Below, piece after piece: positions 16,097 to 23,799 of a stretch of 64,000 nt of DNA (position 1 is its first letter; the number at the start of each line of letters is the position of its first letter). Source of the stretch: Syntrophopropionicum propionicicum_A (lineage in GTDB: Bacteria; Bacillota; Desulfotomaculia; Desulfotomaculales; Pelotomaculaceae); assembly GCF_048984525.1 (NCBI RefSeq), contig NZ_JBMGJC010000006.1, positions 1 through 64,000 of the forward strand, given 5' to 3'. The notes under the pieces were generated by a model. That model made no database searches and was not told the origin of the DNA. It saw only the letters and a list, made by a program, of their open reading frames with translations. Both the position numbers and the translations under genes were made by a program.

Positions 16097-16873
16097 ATGG
16101 CAAAAAAATTAAACAAGCTAATCTTAATAATTACTATGTTGCTTTCTTTACTCACATTGATGAGTACTGCCGCTTTCTGTGCTTCTGATAATCCGGTAAA
16201 GAATTTTACTGATTCTGTCAAAGATGCTTTTAGCGGCCAGGCGGCCGCCGGCCAGAGCTACCTCGGGCCTTTCATCGCTGTGACCGCGGTCCTGCTGGCA
16301 GTGATCGCATTCCTGCTCAGGAACCAGGCCAGGTTAATAAAAAACAAGTCAGTTATATGGCATATAAACTTAAATGAACCTGACGGATCGGGCAGACAGC
16401 GGAGAGCATGGTTCAGGCTCCCGGTAAATCAATATTTTTTGTACGCACAGGACAACAGCGACTTTTATGAAAGGACAAAAGCCATAAACATCAGCGGCGG
16501 GGGACTTTTATTCGCCACTAATGAAAAACCAAACCTGGATGAAAAATTAAAAATCTATATTAATGTCGCCCCAGGTAAAAAACTTATCCTTAACGGTAAG
16601 GTAGCCTGGATTTCGGAAAATCCTGAAGAGAACCAGGGCAACAGGTTTTTAGTGGGAATAGAGTTTATAGATATCAAGGCCGGTGAGCGTGACAGCATCG
16701 TTGGCAAAATTCTGGAGAAACAACAAGCGCTTATCGTTGAAAGCAAAAGGAAGGCCAACCATGAATGCCTCACATGCGGACTGCCGCTGCCGGATGATGA
16801 CCGGCGCGCGGATCAATCTCAGTGTTCCAAATGCGGGGCGCCCGCGGAAAAAATGGAAGTCCATTCAGCCTGA
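16097..16873 (+). CDS. Membrane-anchored PilZ-domain protein with zinc ribbon
   Basis: About 258 residues. A signal-like hydrophobic segment (residues 7-29) and a second transmembrane segment (about 55-75) precede a PilZ domain (about 95-215), the receptor for cyclic di-GMP. RRAWFRLPV supplies the RxxxR motif and NISGGG the (D/N)xSxxG motif, both needed for ligand contact. The C-terminus has two CxxC pairs (CLTCG and CSKCG), likely a zinc ribbon. It probably reports c-di-GMP to the envelope or motility apparatus; no neighbour reveals the partner. Confidence 0.85.
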   Translation: MAKKLNKLILIITMLLSLLTLMSTAAFCASDNPVKNFTDSVKDAFSGQAAAGQSYLGPFIAVTAVLLAVIAFLLRNQARLIKNKSVIWHINLNEPDGSGRQRRAWFRLPVNQYFLYAQDNSDFYERTKAINISGGGLLFATNEKPNLDEKLKIYINVAPGKKLILNGKVAWISENPEENQGNRFLVGIEFIDIKAGERDSIVGKILEKQQALIVESKRKANHECLTCGLPLPDDDRRADQSQCSKCGAPAEKMEVHSA

Positions 16874-16890
16874 TATAACATGAATAGAAG

Positions 16891-16930
16891 AGGCAGACCA
16901 GAAGCTTAAAAAAGCGGTCTGCCTTATTAT
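16891..16930 (+). terminator. Terminator of the PilZ gene
   Basis: AGGCAGACC pairs with GGTCTGCCT across a 16-base loop and is followed by TATTATTTT. Confidence 0.75.
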
Positions 16931-16948
16931 TTTGCAGAAATGAAACAA

Positions 16949-16978
16949 AAAAAGCCTTAATTTTTTTCAAGGCTTTTT
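16949..16978 (-). terminator. Terminator of tRNA-Arg (CCG), bidirectional
   Basis: An AAAGCCTT/AAGGCTTT stem with A/T runs on both sides. On the minus strand it is followed by TTTTTTTG just after the tRNA 3' end. Confidence 0.75.
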
Positions 16979-16989
16979 CAGATACTAGC

Positions 16990-17064
<75 letters not shown>

Positions 17065-17167
17065 GTTTATTTTATTCTGGCAGGGTTACTACTCTATTAT
17101 ATCTAAATCAGTTATTATTGCAAGGGTGTTTATCAGTCAGATTATTGCAATACTACAAAAACGCCTA

Positions 17168-18109
17168 TTATAGATTTAATTCTGCTATTGCAGCTTTTAA
17201 TATATCTGAAGACCTGCGCAAGGCCTCCTCTTCAACGTTTGACAAAGGCAGTTCCAGCGGCTTTCCCCGTCCTTCCGAGCTGATCACGGAGGGCAGGCTG
17301 AGGCAGCAGCCGCTGATCCCGTACTGTCCTTCAATCAGCCCGCTGACACTGAGCAGGCTGTTTTCATCCCTTAAAATGCTTTCACAAATGCGCTTTATGG
17401 CCAGGCTGACAGCGTAATAGGACGCTCCCTTCCTGGAAATGATTTCGTATGCCGCGTTTCTGACCTGGCTGTCCACCTCCTGGCGGTTTACCGGTGGAAT
17501 ACCGGCCAGCTCGCAGTAACGGTCAATACCGGTGCCGGCAATATTGGCCAGGCTCCAGAGCAGCACCTCGCTGTCACCGTGCTCCCCTACAACATAAGCG
17601 TGGACATTCCTCGGAGCTACTGAGCAATGGTAGCTCAGGCGGTGACGGAAGCGGGAACTGTCCAGAACTGTCCCTGAGCTAAAAACTCTCTCCGGAGGCA
17701 GCCCTGATATTTTCAGCGCGGCGTAAGTCAGGACGTCGACCGGGTTGCTCACAATGATAAGGATGCTGTCGGCGCCTCCTAAAAGTTTGGGCAGGCTTTC
17801 CTTTAAAATGCCGTAGTTCTTAAGCAGCAGGTCCATCCTTGTCTCACCAGATTTTTGATTTGCCCCTGCTGCAAATATGATGATCGAAGCGTCGCGGCAG
17901 TCCTCAAAGTCACCGGCGTAGATCCTGATTGGCTTAATAAAAGCCGCCGCGTGCGCCAGGTCCATGGCCTCACCCTCGGCCTTGGCCTTATTAATATCGA
18001 CAAGCACCAGCTCGGACGCCAGCCCGCTTACGGCCAGCGCGTAAGCAGTGGAAGCCCCCACCGCTCCCACACCCGCCACCGCTATTTTCCGCTCATCTGT
18101 TTTATGCAA
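17168..18109 (-). CDS. ldh: L-lactate dehydrogenase
   Basis: NAD-dependent reduction of pyruvate to L-lactate. The 313-residue product carries the GxGxxG NAD fold (VAGVGAVGAST), the lactate-specific Gln in AGANQKSGETR (malate enzymes have Arg), the substrate Arg in SSGTVLDSSRFR and the catalytic His in GEHGDSE. It starts with TTG at 18109, with AAGGGG 9 bases upstream. It stands alone between a tRNA and the ABC operon. Confidence 0.92.
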   Translation of the reverse strand: MHKTDERKIAVAGVGAVGASTAYALAVSGLASELVLVDINKAKAEGEAMDLAHAAAFIKPIRIYAGDFEDCRDASIIIFAAGANQKSGETRMDLLLKNYGILKESLPKLLGGADSILIIVSNPVDVLTYAALKISGLPPERVFSSGTVLDSSRFRHRLSYHCSVAPRNVHAYVVGEHGDSEVLLWSLANIAGTGIDRYCELAGIPPVNRQEVDSQVRNAAYEIISRKGASYYAVSLAIKRICESILRDENSLLSVSGLIEGQYGISGCCLSLPSVISSEGRGKPLELPLSNVEEEALRRSSDILKAAIAELNL

Positions 18110-18175
18110 TTTTTGTATCCCCTTTACAATTCATCAGCCTTCACAAATACAGCACTATTATTCCCCTTTCAGATA

Positions 18176-18206
18176 ATAAAAAGCCCCGGTATGACTAAAC
18201 CAGGGC
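18176..18206 (-). terminator. Terminator of the sigma/ABC operon
   Basis: GCCCTGG/CCGGGGC hairpin on the minus strand followed by TTTTTA, about 50 bases after the permease stop. Confidence 0.75.
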
Positions 18207-18258
18207 AGGCGTTTTAAGGGTTCTGGAATTACAAGGTGACAGAGAAGGTCCCCGTGTG

Positions 18259-19092
18259 TTAGATGTCTTTACGGGAAAAAATGGATGTGGCCATGGCCAG
18301 GAAAAATACTATATAAAAGCCAGTGTACAGCAGCATCCAGACGCTTGGCTCGGAGTAACTGCCGAAGGGGCCAAGCATCAGGTGCGACATAGAGGTGCCC
18401 GGCGCTGACAGGAGAGTAAAGACTATTTTCCTGTATATTGAATCGGCCGGCATCATCAGGCTCGAAACGATGCCTATATTGACCAGCATCTGGCTCTGGA
18501 GAAGGGTCCCGATCTGCTCGAGCATGCCCCCTACAACCCCTACGGCATAGAGCATAAAGCAGGCGATACCGTTGGCCAGGGTAGATAGGAAGGTGGTGCC
18601 AAACATGGTCACTGCCAGGAGGACTACGGGCTGCAGGCAAAAAAGAGCTATCGCCCCGGCTTTCACAGGCGCGTTCAGGCCCGTGTTATAGTGGACGATC
18701 AACAGCACGGCCGCGTGAAACAGCGATGCGAAAACAGAAAGCATCAGGCTGTACCCAATAAACTTACCCAGGATAATATCCACGCGCCTCACCGGGCTGG
18801 GTACGACAGCGTAAATGATCCCGTTTTCAATTTCACTTGATACAGAGCCGACAGCGGCCATAATGGCCAGAAATGCGATAATAAAACTCCCGAAATACAG
18901 CCCCAGGGACAGGAACATCGGCGCTATCAGCGTATTCATAAGGCCGTTGTTGTTGCTATCAGTTATGTCCTTATAGCCGTAATGGACTCCGATACCGTAT
19001 AACGACAGAAAAATCACGGCCAGGACTATCGTGACCAGGAGGATGCGGCGGCGCACCACCTCCCTGAAGGTTAAAGCGGCTATGGTGAGCAT
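18259..19092 (-). CDS. ABC exporter permease (NosY/ABC-2 type)
   Basis: A membrane subunit of 277 residues with about six hydrophobic segments. It opens with MLTIAALTFREVVRRRILLV, the cytoplasmic amphipathic start usual for NosY-like ABC-2 permeases, and contains SSEIENGIIYAVVPSPVRR, the coupling-loop-like segment. Its start overlaps the ATPase gene by 13 bases, so the two form one transporter. The substrate is unknown, but co-transcription with an ECF sigma factor suggests an envelope-stress export role. Confidence 0.88.
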   Translation of the reverse strand: MLTIAALTFREVVRRRILLVTIVLAVIFLSLYGIGVHYGYKDITDSNNNGLMNTLIAPMFLSLGLYFGSFIIAFLAIMAAVGSVSSEIENGIIYAVVPSPVRRVDIILGKFIGYSLMLSVFASLFHAAVLLIVHYNTGLNAPVKAGAIALFCLQPVVLLAVTMFGTTFLSTLANGIACFMLYAVGVVGGMLEQIGTLLQSQMLVNIGIVSSLMMPADSIYRKIVFTLLSAPGTSMSHLMLGPFGSYSEPSVWMLLYTGFYIVFFLAMATSIFSRKDI

Positions 19093-20000
19093 TTACCCGC
19101 GCCTCCTTCTTTAACGAGGTCAACAAACAGGTCTTCCAGCGAATTTTGTCTCGTGTTAAGGCTGAACAGCCTGCCGCCGCTGTTCACAACAACTTCGGCT
19201 GCAACGGGGATATCCACGGTTTCCCTGAGGCAAAGCCTGATCAGACTGCCTTCAACTTTAACCGGACTGCCCAGGACGGAAAGCCCGTCGACCATTTTCT
19301 GTGTTATGCCTTCAACTCGCATATCGACCTCGATAGCTCCCGCCAGCAGATTTCCCATGGCGCCCTCTTTGACAATGCTCCCTTTGTTAATAATAGCTAC
19401 CCGGTCACAGATCATCTCGACCTCGCTTAAAAGGTGGCTGTTTAAAAAAATGGTCTTACCCTTTTGACGCAGGTCGAGCATTATTTCCCGCACCTCGCGC
19501 CTGCCCAGGGGGTCAAGGGCGGAGGTGGGCTCGTCCAGGAAAATCAGGTCGGGATCGGGCAGCAGGGCGCAGGCAAGCCCCACCCGCTGCTGCATGCCCT
19601 TGCTGTAGGACCCTACCTTTTGTCTCCCCTTATCACCCAGGCCCACCTGTTCTAGTACCTCCGGAATGCGCCGCGCCTTTTCCTCCCGTCCCATTCCGTA
19701 TAGGGAACCGTGAAAGGAGAGCAGCTCTATCCCGGTGAGCCATTCCTGATAGCGAAAATTCTCCGGCAGGAAACCTGTTTTACGCCGTACGCTACGGTCG
19801 CCCAGCGGTTTCCCCAGGATACGGGCGCTGCCGGCAGTGGGGAAAAGGAGTCCCACCAGGATCTTTACCAGGGTGCTTTTACCGGCTCCGTTGGGACCGA
19901 GAAAACCGAAGATCTGCCCTTCACCAACGGTGAGGCAGATCTCCGAGCACCCGACCTTTCTGCCGTACATTTTAGTCAGGCCATCGGTTTCAATTATCAT
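19080..20000 (-). CDS. ABC transporter ATP-binding protein
   Basis: A cytoplasmic ATPase of 306 residues. Walker A GPNGAGKST, Q-loop LPENFRYQEW, signature YSKGMQQRVG, Walker B LIFLDEPT and the switch His (LNSHLL) are all present. The C-terminal 80 residues resemble the extra domain of NosF/CcmA-type exporters. It pairs with the overlapping permease gene and follows the anti-sigma gene by 19 bases. Confidence 0.93.
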   Translation of the reverse strand: MIIETDGLTKMYGRKVGCSEICLTVGEGQIFGFLGPNGAGKSTLVKILVGLLFPTAGSARILGKPLGDRSVRRKTGFLPENFRYQEWLTGIELLSFHGSLYGMGREEKARRIPEVLEQVGLGDKGRQKVGSYSKGMQQRVGLACALLPDPDLIFLDEPTSALDPLGRREVREIMLDLRQKGKTIFLNSHLLSEVEMICDRVAIINKGSIVKEGAMGNLLAGAIEVDMRVEGITQKMVDGLSVLGSPVKVEGSLIRLCLRETVDIPVAAEVVVNSGGRLFSLNTRQNSLEDLFVDLVKEGGAGKCSP

Positions 20001-20019
20001 TTGTTACCCCGTATTTTGT

Positions 20020-21162
20020 CTATTTCATTAAGTTTGCTATATCCAGAGCCTGCCGCTGGGTAAGGTCACCGCTGATCCCGTAAACGACGCCGTCTTTTTG
20101 CCAGATCAGGCAGGAGTCACTGCCGGCTTCAGACCCTTGCGGCGGGCTGATGAAGACGCCCTCTGCGCCTGCCACCATGACCTCCTGCGATGAGCCCTCG
20201 ATATTCGGCACTATGAAGGTGTGCTGCCAGTCATTAATCGACGCCAGCTGGCTGCGCAGGTTTTCCGGCAGGAAGGGTATCGCCAGCAGCGCGTCACGGA
20301 TGGCCAGCACGTCAGCGCCGGGGGCAATCAGCTCAGGGCTTCTGCCCTGCCCGATAACTATTTCACTGTTAGCCCCAGGGTATTCGGCAGTAATAAGCGC
20401 CGGCATTTTAACTGTAAAAGTCTTTCCGTTAAGTTCATCAGGCAGAAGTTTCTCACTGCCCAGTGACTGCAGGAATTTGTTTGTATTGACCGTATCAAGT
20501 GTGAAGTTCAGAGTTCCACCGGTTTCCATGTATAATTCCGGTTCGCTGTAACCGGGCAGTCCCGCGGGCAGCTTAATTTGAAAATCAACGGCCTCGCTCG
20601 CCTCTTCCATGTTAGTTTTGACTGTCTGTTGTTTGCCGGTAAACTCTAATTTGCCGAAATTATCGATATCTACCTGTCCGGCTCCCTCACGCATCGTTTT
20701 TTCAAGGCTCGCCATGTCGGCCGGAGTGATGTTTATAGTCTTCACCTTTTCGACCCTGAATATGGTCAGCAGTTCACTTGCGGCAGTACGCACTGCCCCG
20801 AAGCTGAAGCTGACAGCTATGGCTAAGACCAACATCGCGGCGGTCGCGGCGGCCCGGTATCTTGACATCATCTTTAAAACCCCTTTCCACGCAAATGCGC
20901 TTTTTTGTTTGCTTTCCTGTCTATGGACGTATTCACCTTTGAACCGGTCCCAGGCCGCTTCGGTATCAAAATTTCCCCTTCCGAGCAGCTGCATGTAGCC
21001 GGCCAGCATGCCGTTGGCAAAAGCCTGGTTCTCCTTTATCTCCTCATATTTCTCCCTGCACAGCCTGCAGACGGCAAGGTGCTCCTCTATCTCAGCTTTT
21101 TGTCCTGCTGTGACTTCCCCCTCCAGGTACGCCTGCAGGCAGCCGGTGTTATAACACACCAT
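20020..21162 (-). CDS. Membrane-anchored anti-sigma factor with zinc finger
   Basis: About 380 residues. The N-terminal zf-HC2-like zinc finger (HLAVCRLC with an upstream Cys), a single membrane segment (about residues 110-130) and a large extracytoplasmic domain follow the anti-sigma plan. It is expected to hold the adjacent ECF sigma factor inactive until an envelope signal releases it. ATG at 21162 has GGGGG 8 bases upstream. It overlaps the sigma gene by 14 bases, implying translational coupling and 1:1 production. Confidence 0.85.
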   Translation of the reverse strand: MVCYNTGCLQAYLEGEVTAGQKAEIEEHLAVCRLCREKYEEIKENQAFANGMLAGYMQLLGRGNFDTEAAWDRFKGEYVHRQESKQKSAFAWKGVLKMMSRYRAAATAAMLVLAIAVSFSFGAVRTAASELLTIFRVEKVKTINITPADMASLEKTMREGAGQVDIDNFGKLEFTGKQQTVKTNMEEASEAVDFQIKLPAGLPGYSEPELYMETGGTLNFTLDTVNTNKFLQSLGSEKLLPDELNGKTFTVKMPALITAEYPGANSEIVIGQGRSPELIAPGADVLAIRDALLAIPFLPENLRSQLASINDWQHTFIVPNIEGSSQEVMVAGAEGVFISPPQGSEAGSDSCLIWQKDGVVYGISGDLTQRQALDIANLMK

Positions 21163-21688
21163 GATCACTTCCCCCGAGCTTTAAATATTCAGACTTGAAC
21201 CTTGCGCGCGCCCGTGCCAGCAGAGTGCCGACAGAAGACTCCTTAACGCCGATAACCCGCGCTATGGCAGCGTAATCCATCCCGGAATACTTCAACAGCA
21301 GACAGGCCCGGTCCCTTTCAGGCAGAAGCTCAAGCACCCGGCGGGTAAAAGCGACCACTTCGCTCCGCAATAACTCCTCGCCCGGCTCGGGCTCCGCTGC
21401 CGCCAGGGATCTGCCGGCGTCCGCCTCCCTGCGGCGGCGGCTTTTCTCACTGTAAAGGTGGTTGTAAGCCATATTGGTGGCTACTCTCGTCAGCCACCCG
21501 CCAAGGTTGGAGTTCTCCCTGGGCGGTGCTTCGTAGAGCTTGATAAACGCTTCCTGGGCAACGTCCTCCGCGGCGGCGCGGCTGCCCAGCAGTGATGTAA
21601 GCCTGCGGCAGACAGACGGATAATGGCTTTCAAAAATCTCTTTAAAACCAGCCAGGCTGTTGTTAAAACTGATGGTAGTTAACGGCAC
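21149..21688 (-). CDS. ECF-type RNA polymerase sigma factor
   Basis: About 179 residues with region 2 (VCRRLTSLLGSRAAAEDVAQEAFIKLYEAP, -10 recognition and core binding) and region 4 (LPERDRACLLLKYSGMDYAAIARVIGVKESSVGTLLARARARF, -35 recognition). It is the first gene of an operon with its anti-sigma factor and an ABC exporter, the usual autoregulated arrangement. The signal is not evident. Confidence 0.93.
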   Translation of the reverse strand: MPLTTISFNNSLAGFKEIFESHYPSVCRRLTSLLGSRAAAEDVAQEAFIKLYEAPPRENSNLGGWLTRVATNMAYNHLYSEKSRRRREADAGRSLAAAEPEPGEELLRSEVVAFTRRVLELLPERDRACLLLKYSGMDYAAIARVIGVKESSVGTLLARARARFKSEYLKLGGSDHGVL

Positions 21689-21814
21689 TGCCTTAGGACC
21701 TCCATGGACAGTTTCATTTATATAACAGGGTCAAAGCTGTTTTTATGACACTTACAATAAATTATATCATATAAAGAATATAGCCTTATCCGGCAAGCTG
21801 TGTTATTATATGTT

Positions 21815-21827
21815 ATATGCAGCATAT
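21815..21827. promoter_or_regulatory. Putative ArsR operator at the arsR start
   Basis: ATATGC-A-GCATAT, a near-perfect palindrome overlapping the arsR start codon. The same half-sites occur at 22543-22556 before the Uxx-star gene. ArsR repressors typically bind such AT-rich dyads over their own promoters. Confidence 0.5.
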
Positions 21828-22206
21828 TACATATATTACCCTTGACAGAAGTGAAGAAATATTCAGGGCGTTGGCGGACCGGACCAGGATCCGCATCATT
21901 AAGCTTTTGCTGTACGCTAGCGACGCGACGGTAAGCGAGCTTATGGACGGGCTTCAACTGCCGCAATACAGCATTTCACGGCACCTTTCAATTCTGCGGC
22001 ACGCAGGCATAGTGGCTGAGAGAAGGGAAGGAACCTGGAAATATTATTACCTGCCGCCGGGATCGCCCGGCTTCTTAGACCAGGTGATGGGATCGATTAA
22101 AACCGGGATAAATGACAGCCTCCTGGCAGCTGATATGGATTTATTTATGAAGCGGCTGAAGCTGAGGGTTGACGGTAAGTGCGTGGTGGGCAACGAAAGT
22201 GTGTGA
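21817..22206 (+). CDS. ArsR-family transcriptional regulator
   Basis: A winged-helix repressor of 129 residues. The IFRALADRTRIRIIKLLL opening, the recognition helix region SELMDGLQLPQYSISRHLSILRHAGIV and a wing (RREGTWKYYYL) are typical. No CxC metal motif of ArsR/SmtB type is present near helix 3; cysteine appears only near the C-terminus (GKCVV), so the ligand is unclear. No good ribosome site precedes ATG 21817, and translation may be nearly leaderless. It heads the selenoprotein cluster and is its probable regulator. Confidence 0.88.
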   Translation: MQHITYITLDRSEEIFRALADRTRIRIIKLLLYASDATVSELMDGLQLPQYSISRHLSILRHAGIVAERREGTWKYYYLPPGSPGFLDQVMGSIKTGINDSLLAADMDLFMKRLKLRVDGKCVVGNESV

Positions 22207-22228
22207 ATAAAATTTAGAGGTGTTTCTT

Positions 22229-22462
22229 ATGCCGAGAGTTTTAGATAAAAAAATTCGCCAGCTTATCGCCATAGCCGCGAGCACAGCTGCCAACTGCCAG
22301 GTATGACTGGAATACCATTACATTAAAGCCCGTGAGGCTGGCGCCGTCGAGGATGAAATAAAGGAAGCCATAGACATAGGGGAAATGGTTAAAGAAACTG
22401 CCATTATGAAGAACCGGGAGCTGATTGATTTTCTCTTAAATGAAAACACACCCGCTAAATAG
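22229..22462 (+). CDS. AhpD-like selenoprotein (CxxU), UGA recoded at 22304
   Basis: A 77-residue reading frame containing one in-frame TGA at codon 26. Reading it as selenocysteine gives NCQVULEYH, matching the AhpD/carboxymuconolactone-decarboxylase redox motif C-x-x-C-x-x-x-H with the resolving Cys replaced by Sec. The frame continues without interruption to TAG. The ATG at 22229 has AGAGG 8 bases upstream, 22 bases after arsR. A small hairpin 20 bases after the TGA could be the SECIS. Likely role: thiol peroxidase or redox partner. If Sec is absent in this organism the gene would be broken. Confidence 0.75.
22327..22339 (+). promoter_or_regulatory. Candidate SECIS hairpin of the AhpD-like gene
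   Basis: AGCC/GGCT stem with loop CGTGA (containing GU) starting 20 bases after the TGA at 22304-22306. Bacterial SECIS elements place a GU-bearing apical loop about 16-37 bases after the UGA. The stem is short, so support is moderate. Confidence 0.4.
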
Positions 22463-22542
22463 CCTTAACCTCATAAAATAACCCTGAGCATCCCTGCGTT
22501 GTACCATCATAAAAACGTGAAAATTTTTACAGCCTTAATGCT

Positions 22543-22556
22543 TATATGCGCATATA
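22543..22556. promoter_or_regulatory. Second putative ArsR operator
   Basis: A perfect 14-base palindrome, TATATGCGCATATA, 80 bases before the Uxx-star gene. It shares the ATATGC/GCATAT half-sites of the dyad at the arsR start, suggesting that arsR also controls an internal promoter for the last two genes. Confidence 0.5.
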
Positions 22557-22636
22557 TACTTGTGTCAGATTTAAAGGCCCTTACCACGCCTGCAGACGAT
22601 TAGTTTTTGATTAGAATAAAAAGGAGGCTCTATATT

Positions 22637-22852
22637 ATGGCGGAGGGAATTGTGATTTACGGCAAGGCGGGCTGTCCGTTCACAGACAAGGCGTTGTCGG
22701 CCTATGGCAAAAGTGCTGCTTACTTCGACGTCCAGTCTGATGCCGAAAAGCTGCAGGAGATGCTGAAACTCTCAGGCGGCGTGCGCAAAGTCCCGGTGAT
22801 TGTGGATGGAGGAAAAGTGACAGTTGGTTACGGCGGCACCTGAGGTGTTTAA
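22637..22852 (+). CDS. Uxx-star glutaredoxin-like selenoprotein, UGA recoded at 22841
   Basis: A 71-residue glutaredoxin-like protein (VIYGKAGCPFTDKAL, redox-type C13; VRKVPVIVDGGKV cis-Pro region). The frame reaches TGA at 22841-22843 and then GGT GTT TAA, giving the C-terminus GGT-U-G-V-stop. Ending in Sec plus two residues is the hallmark of the Uxx-star seleno(protein) families. A perfect 8-bp hairpin with loop GTTT lies directly downstream at the correct SECIS distance, which is strong support. AAGGAGG precedes the ATG. Termination at the TGA would give a 68-residue protein lacking the redox end. Confidence 0.85.
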
Positions 22853-22856
22853 ATTA

Positions 22857-22876
22857 ATCCGATCGTTTGATCGGAT
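22857..22876 (+). promoter_or_regulatory. SECIS candidate of the Uxx-star gene
   Basis: Perfect stem ATCCGATC/GATCGGAT with tetraloop GTTT. The stem begins 13 bases after the UGA and the loop GU lies 22 bases after it, as in known bacterial SECIS elements. Lying outside the coding frame, it has no other evident purpose and no T-run. Confidence 0.75.
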
Positions 22877-22921
22877 ATCACGTCGCAAACTTGACAAATA
22901 AAAATGCCGGGAGGAGTTAAT

Positions 22922-23629
22922 ATGGTAACTGCCCAGCAGAAGGACCGGACCTACCACTACATACTGGAAACTTTTATTAAGAGGGGTTATGCCCCCCACT
23001 ATACTGAGATTGCCGGAGAGTTCTCCGTACACCCGGAAGAGGGGAAAAAACTTCTCCATGAACTGATGTCCTGCAACCTGCCGGTCTGGTTATACCCCGG
23101 CACCGACTTAATCGCCTCGTTCGCGCCGTTCAACAACCAGCCCACCCAATACCGCATTACTGTTGACGGGCAGCAAAAGTGGTTTGCGCAATGAGGTTTT
23201 GAAGCCCTGGCGGTCTGCTGGGTCTTCCCCGGAAAGGCGGTCCGGATTGACGCTCCGTGCCTGGACTGCGGTGAGCAGATGCGCATCGTTGTCCGTGACG
23301 GAATCATACTGGAAAACAGCCCGGAGGACATAAAAGGCTATGTTGACATCCCAATTAAAAAATGGGCAAAAGACTGGCCCTACACCTGAAGCCGGATCCA
23401 TCTCTTCCGGTCGGAAGAACATGTGAGAAACTGGTCGGGATTTCTTGCCGGGACGGACGAGGCCATAGTCCCGCTGCCCGATGTTATGAGAATTGTAAGC
23501 ACGCCCCGCCACAGCGCGCGTCTAAACGGAAAATATGTATCATCCGCGCCCGGTTACGGCCCGCTGTTTTTTGAAAACCTAAAAAAGGTAACCAATAACG
23601 CGTCATTCTGGGATCCTAAAGCAATTTAG
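22922..23629 (+). CDS. MerB-like (organomercurial lyase family) protein with two selenocysteines
   Basis: A 235-residue frame interrupted by in-frame TGA at codons 91 (23192) and 156 (23387). With Sec at both, the protein aligns with alkylmercury lyase MerB: a winged-helix-like N-terminus, QPTQYRITVDGQQ before U91-G-F-E (MerB Cys96-A-L-Asp99), a Cys-x2-Cys segment (APCLDCGE), then YTUSRIHLF (MerB Cys159 region) and an RNWSGFLAG helix. MerB cleaves C-Hg bonds with exactly these two cysteines; here both are Sec, and Glu replaces Asp99. GGAGG lies 7 bases before ATG 22922. Candidate SECIS hairpins follow both UGAs. The actual substrate is unknown. Confidence 0.82.
23201..23227 (+). promoter_or_regulatory. 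SECIS candidate 1 of the MerB-like gene
   Basis: GAAGCCC pairs with GGG-U-CUUC, leaving a single bulged U and a 12-base loop containing GGUC. It begins 7 bases after the UGA at 23192-23194. A bulged U near the apical loop with a GU is also seen in the E. coli fdhF SECIS. Confidence 0.55.
23403..23418 (+). promoter_or_regulatory. SECIS candidate 2 of the MerB-like gene
   Basis: A 6-bp perfect stem TCTTCC/GGAAGA with loop GGTC, beginning 14 bases after the UGA at 23387-23389. An overlapping alternative CCGGA/TCCGG stem (23392-23410) has no GU in its loop. Confidence 0.6.
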
Positions 23630-23662
23630 CCAAGTATACATGTTATATTAACAAACACTCTG

Positions 23663-23684
23663 ACACCGCCTAAAAAGCCGGTGT
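23663..23684 (+). terminator. Possible terminator of the selenoprotein cluster
   Basis: ACACCG/CGGTGT stem with a 10-base loop, 34 bases after the MerB-like stop. The bases after it (ATTGCTTATATT) are only moderately T-rich. Confidence 0.45.
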
Positions 23685-23700
23685 ATTGCTTATATTGCCC

Positions 23701-23731
23701 TTGACAGGCAAAACAAGGCACGTGATATACT
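23701..23731 (+). promoter_or_regulatory. Promoter of the DUF2269 gene
   Basis: TTGACA at 23701-23706 and an extended -10 TGATATACT, with TATACT at 23726-23731 (19-base spacer, or 17 to the overlapping GATATA). About 70 bases before the start codon. Confidence 0.6.
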
Positions 23732-23799
23732 ATTCCCAGCTATAATGTATTTTTATCTGCCGGGTTTAATTAGTATTTTAGGGTTTAGCAGGGGGTAAA

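Noticed and set aside
22229..23629. Reading the three TGA-containing frames as pseudogenes
   Set aside because: All four interruptions are TGA, fall at redox-active Cys positions of recognisable families, lack accompanying frameshifts, and are followed by SECIS-like hairpins.
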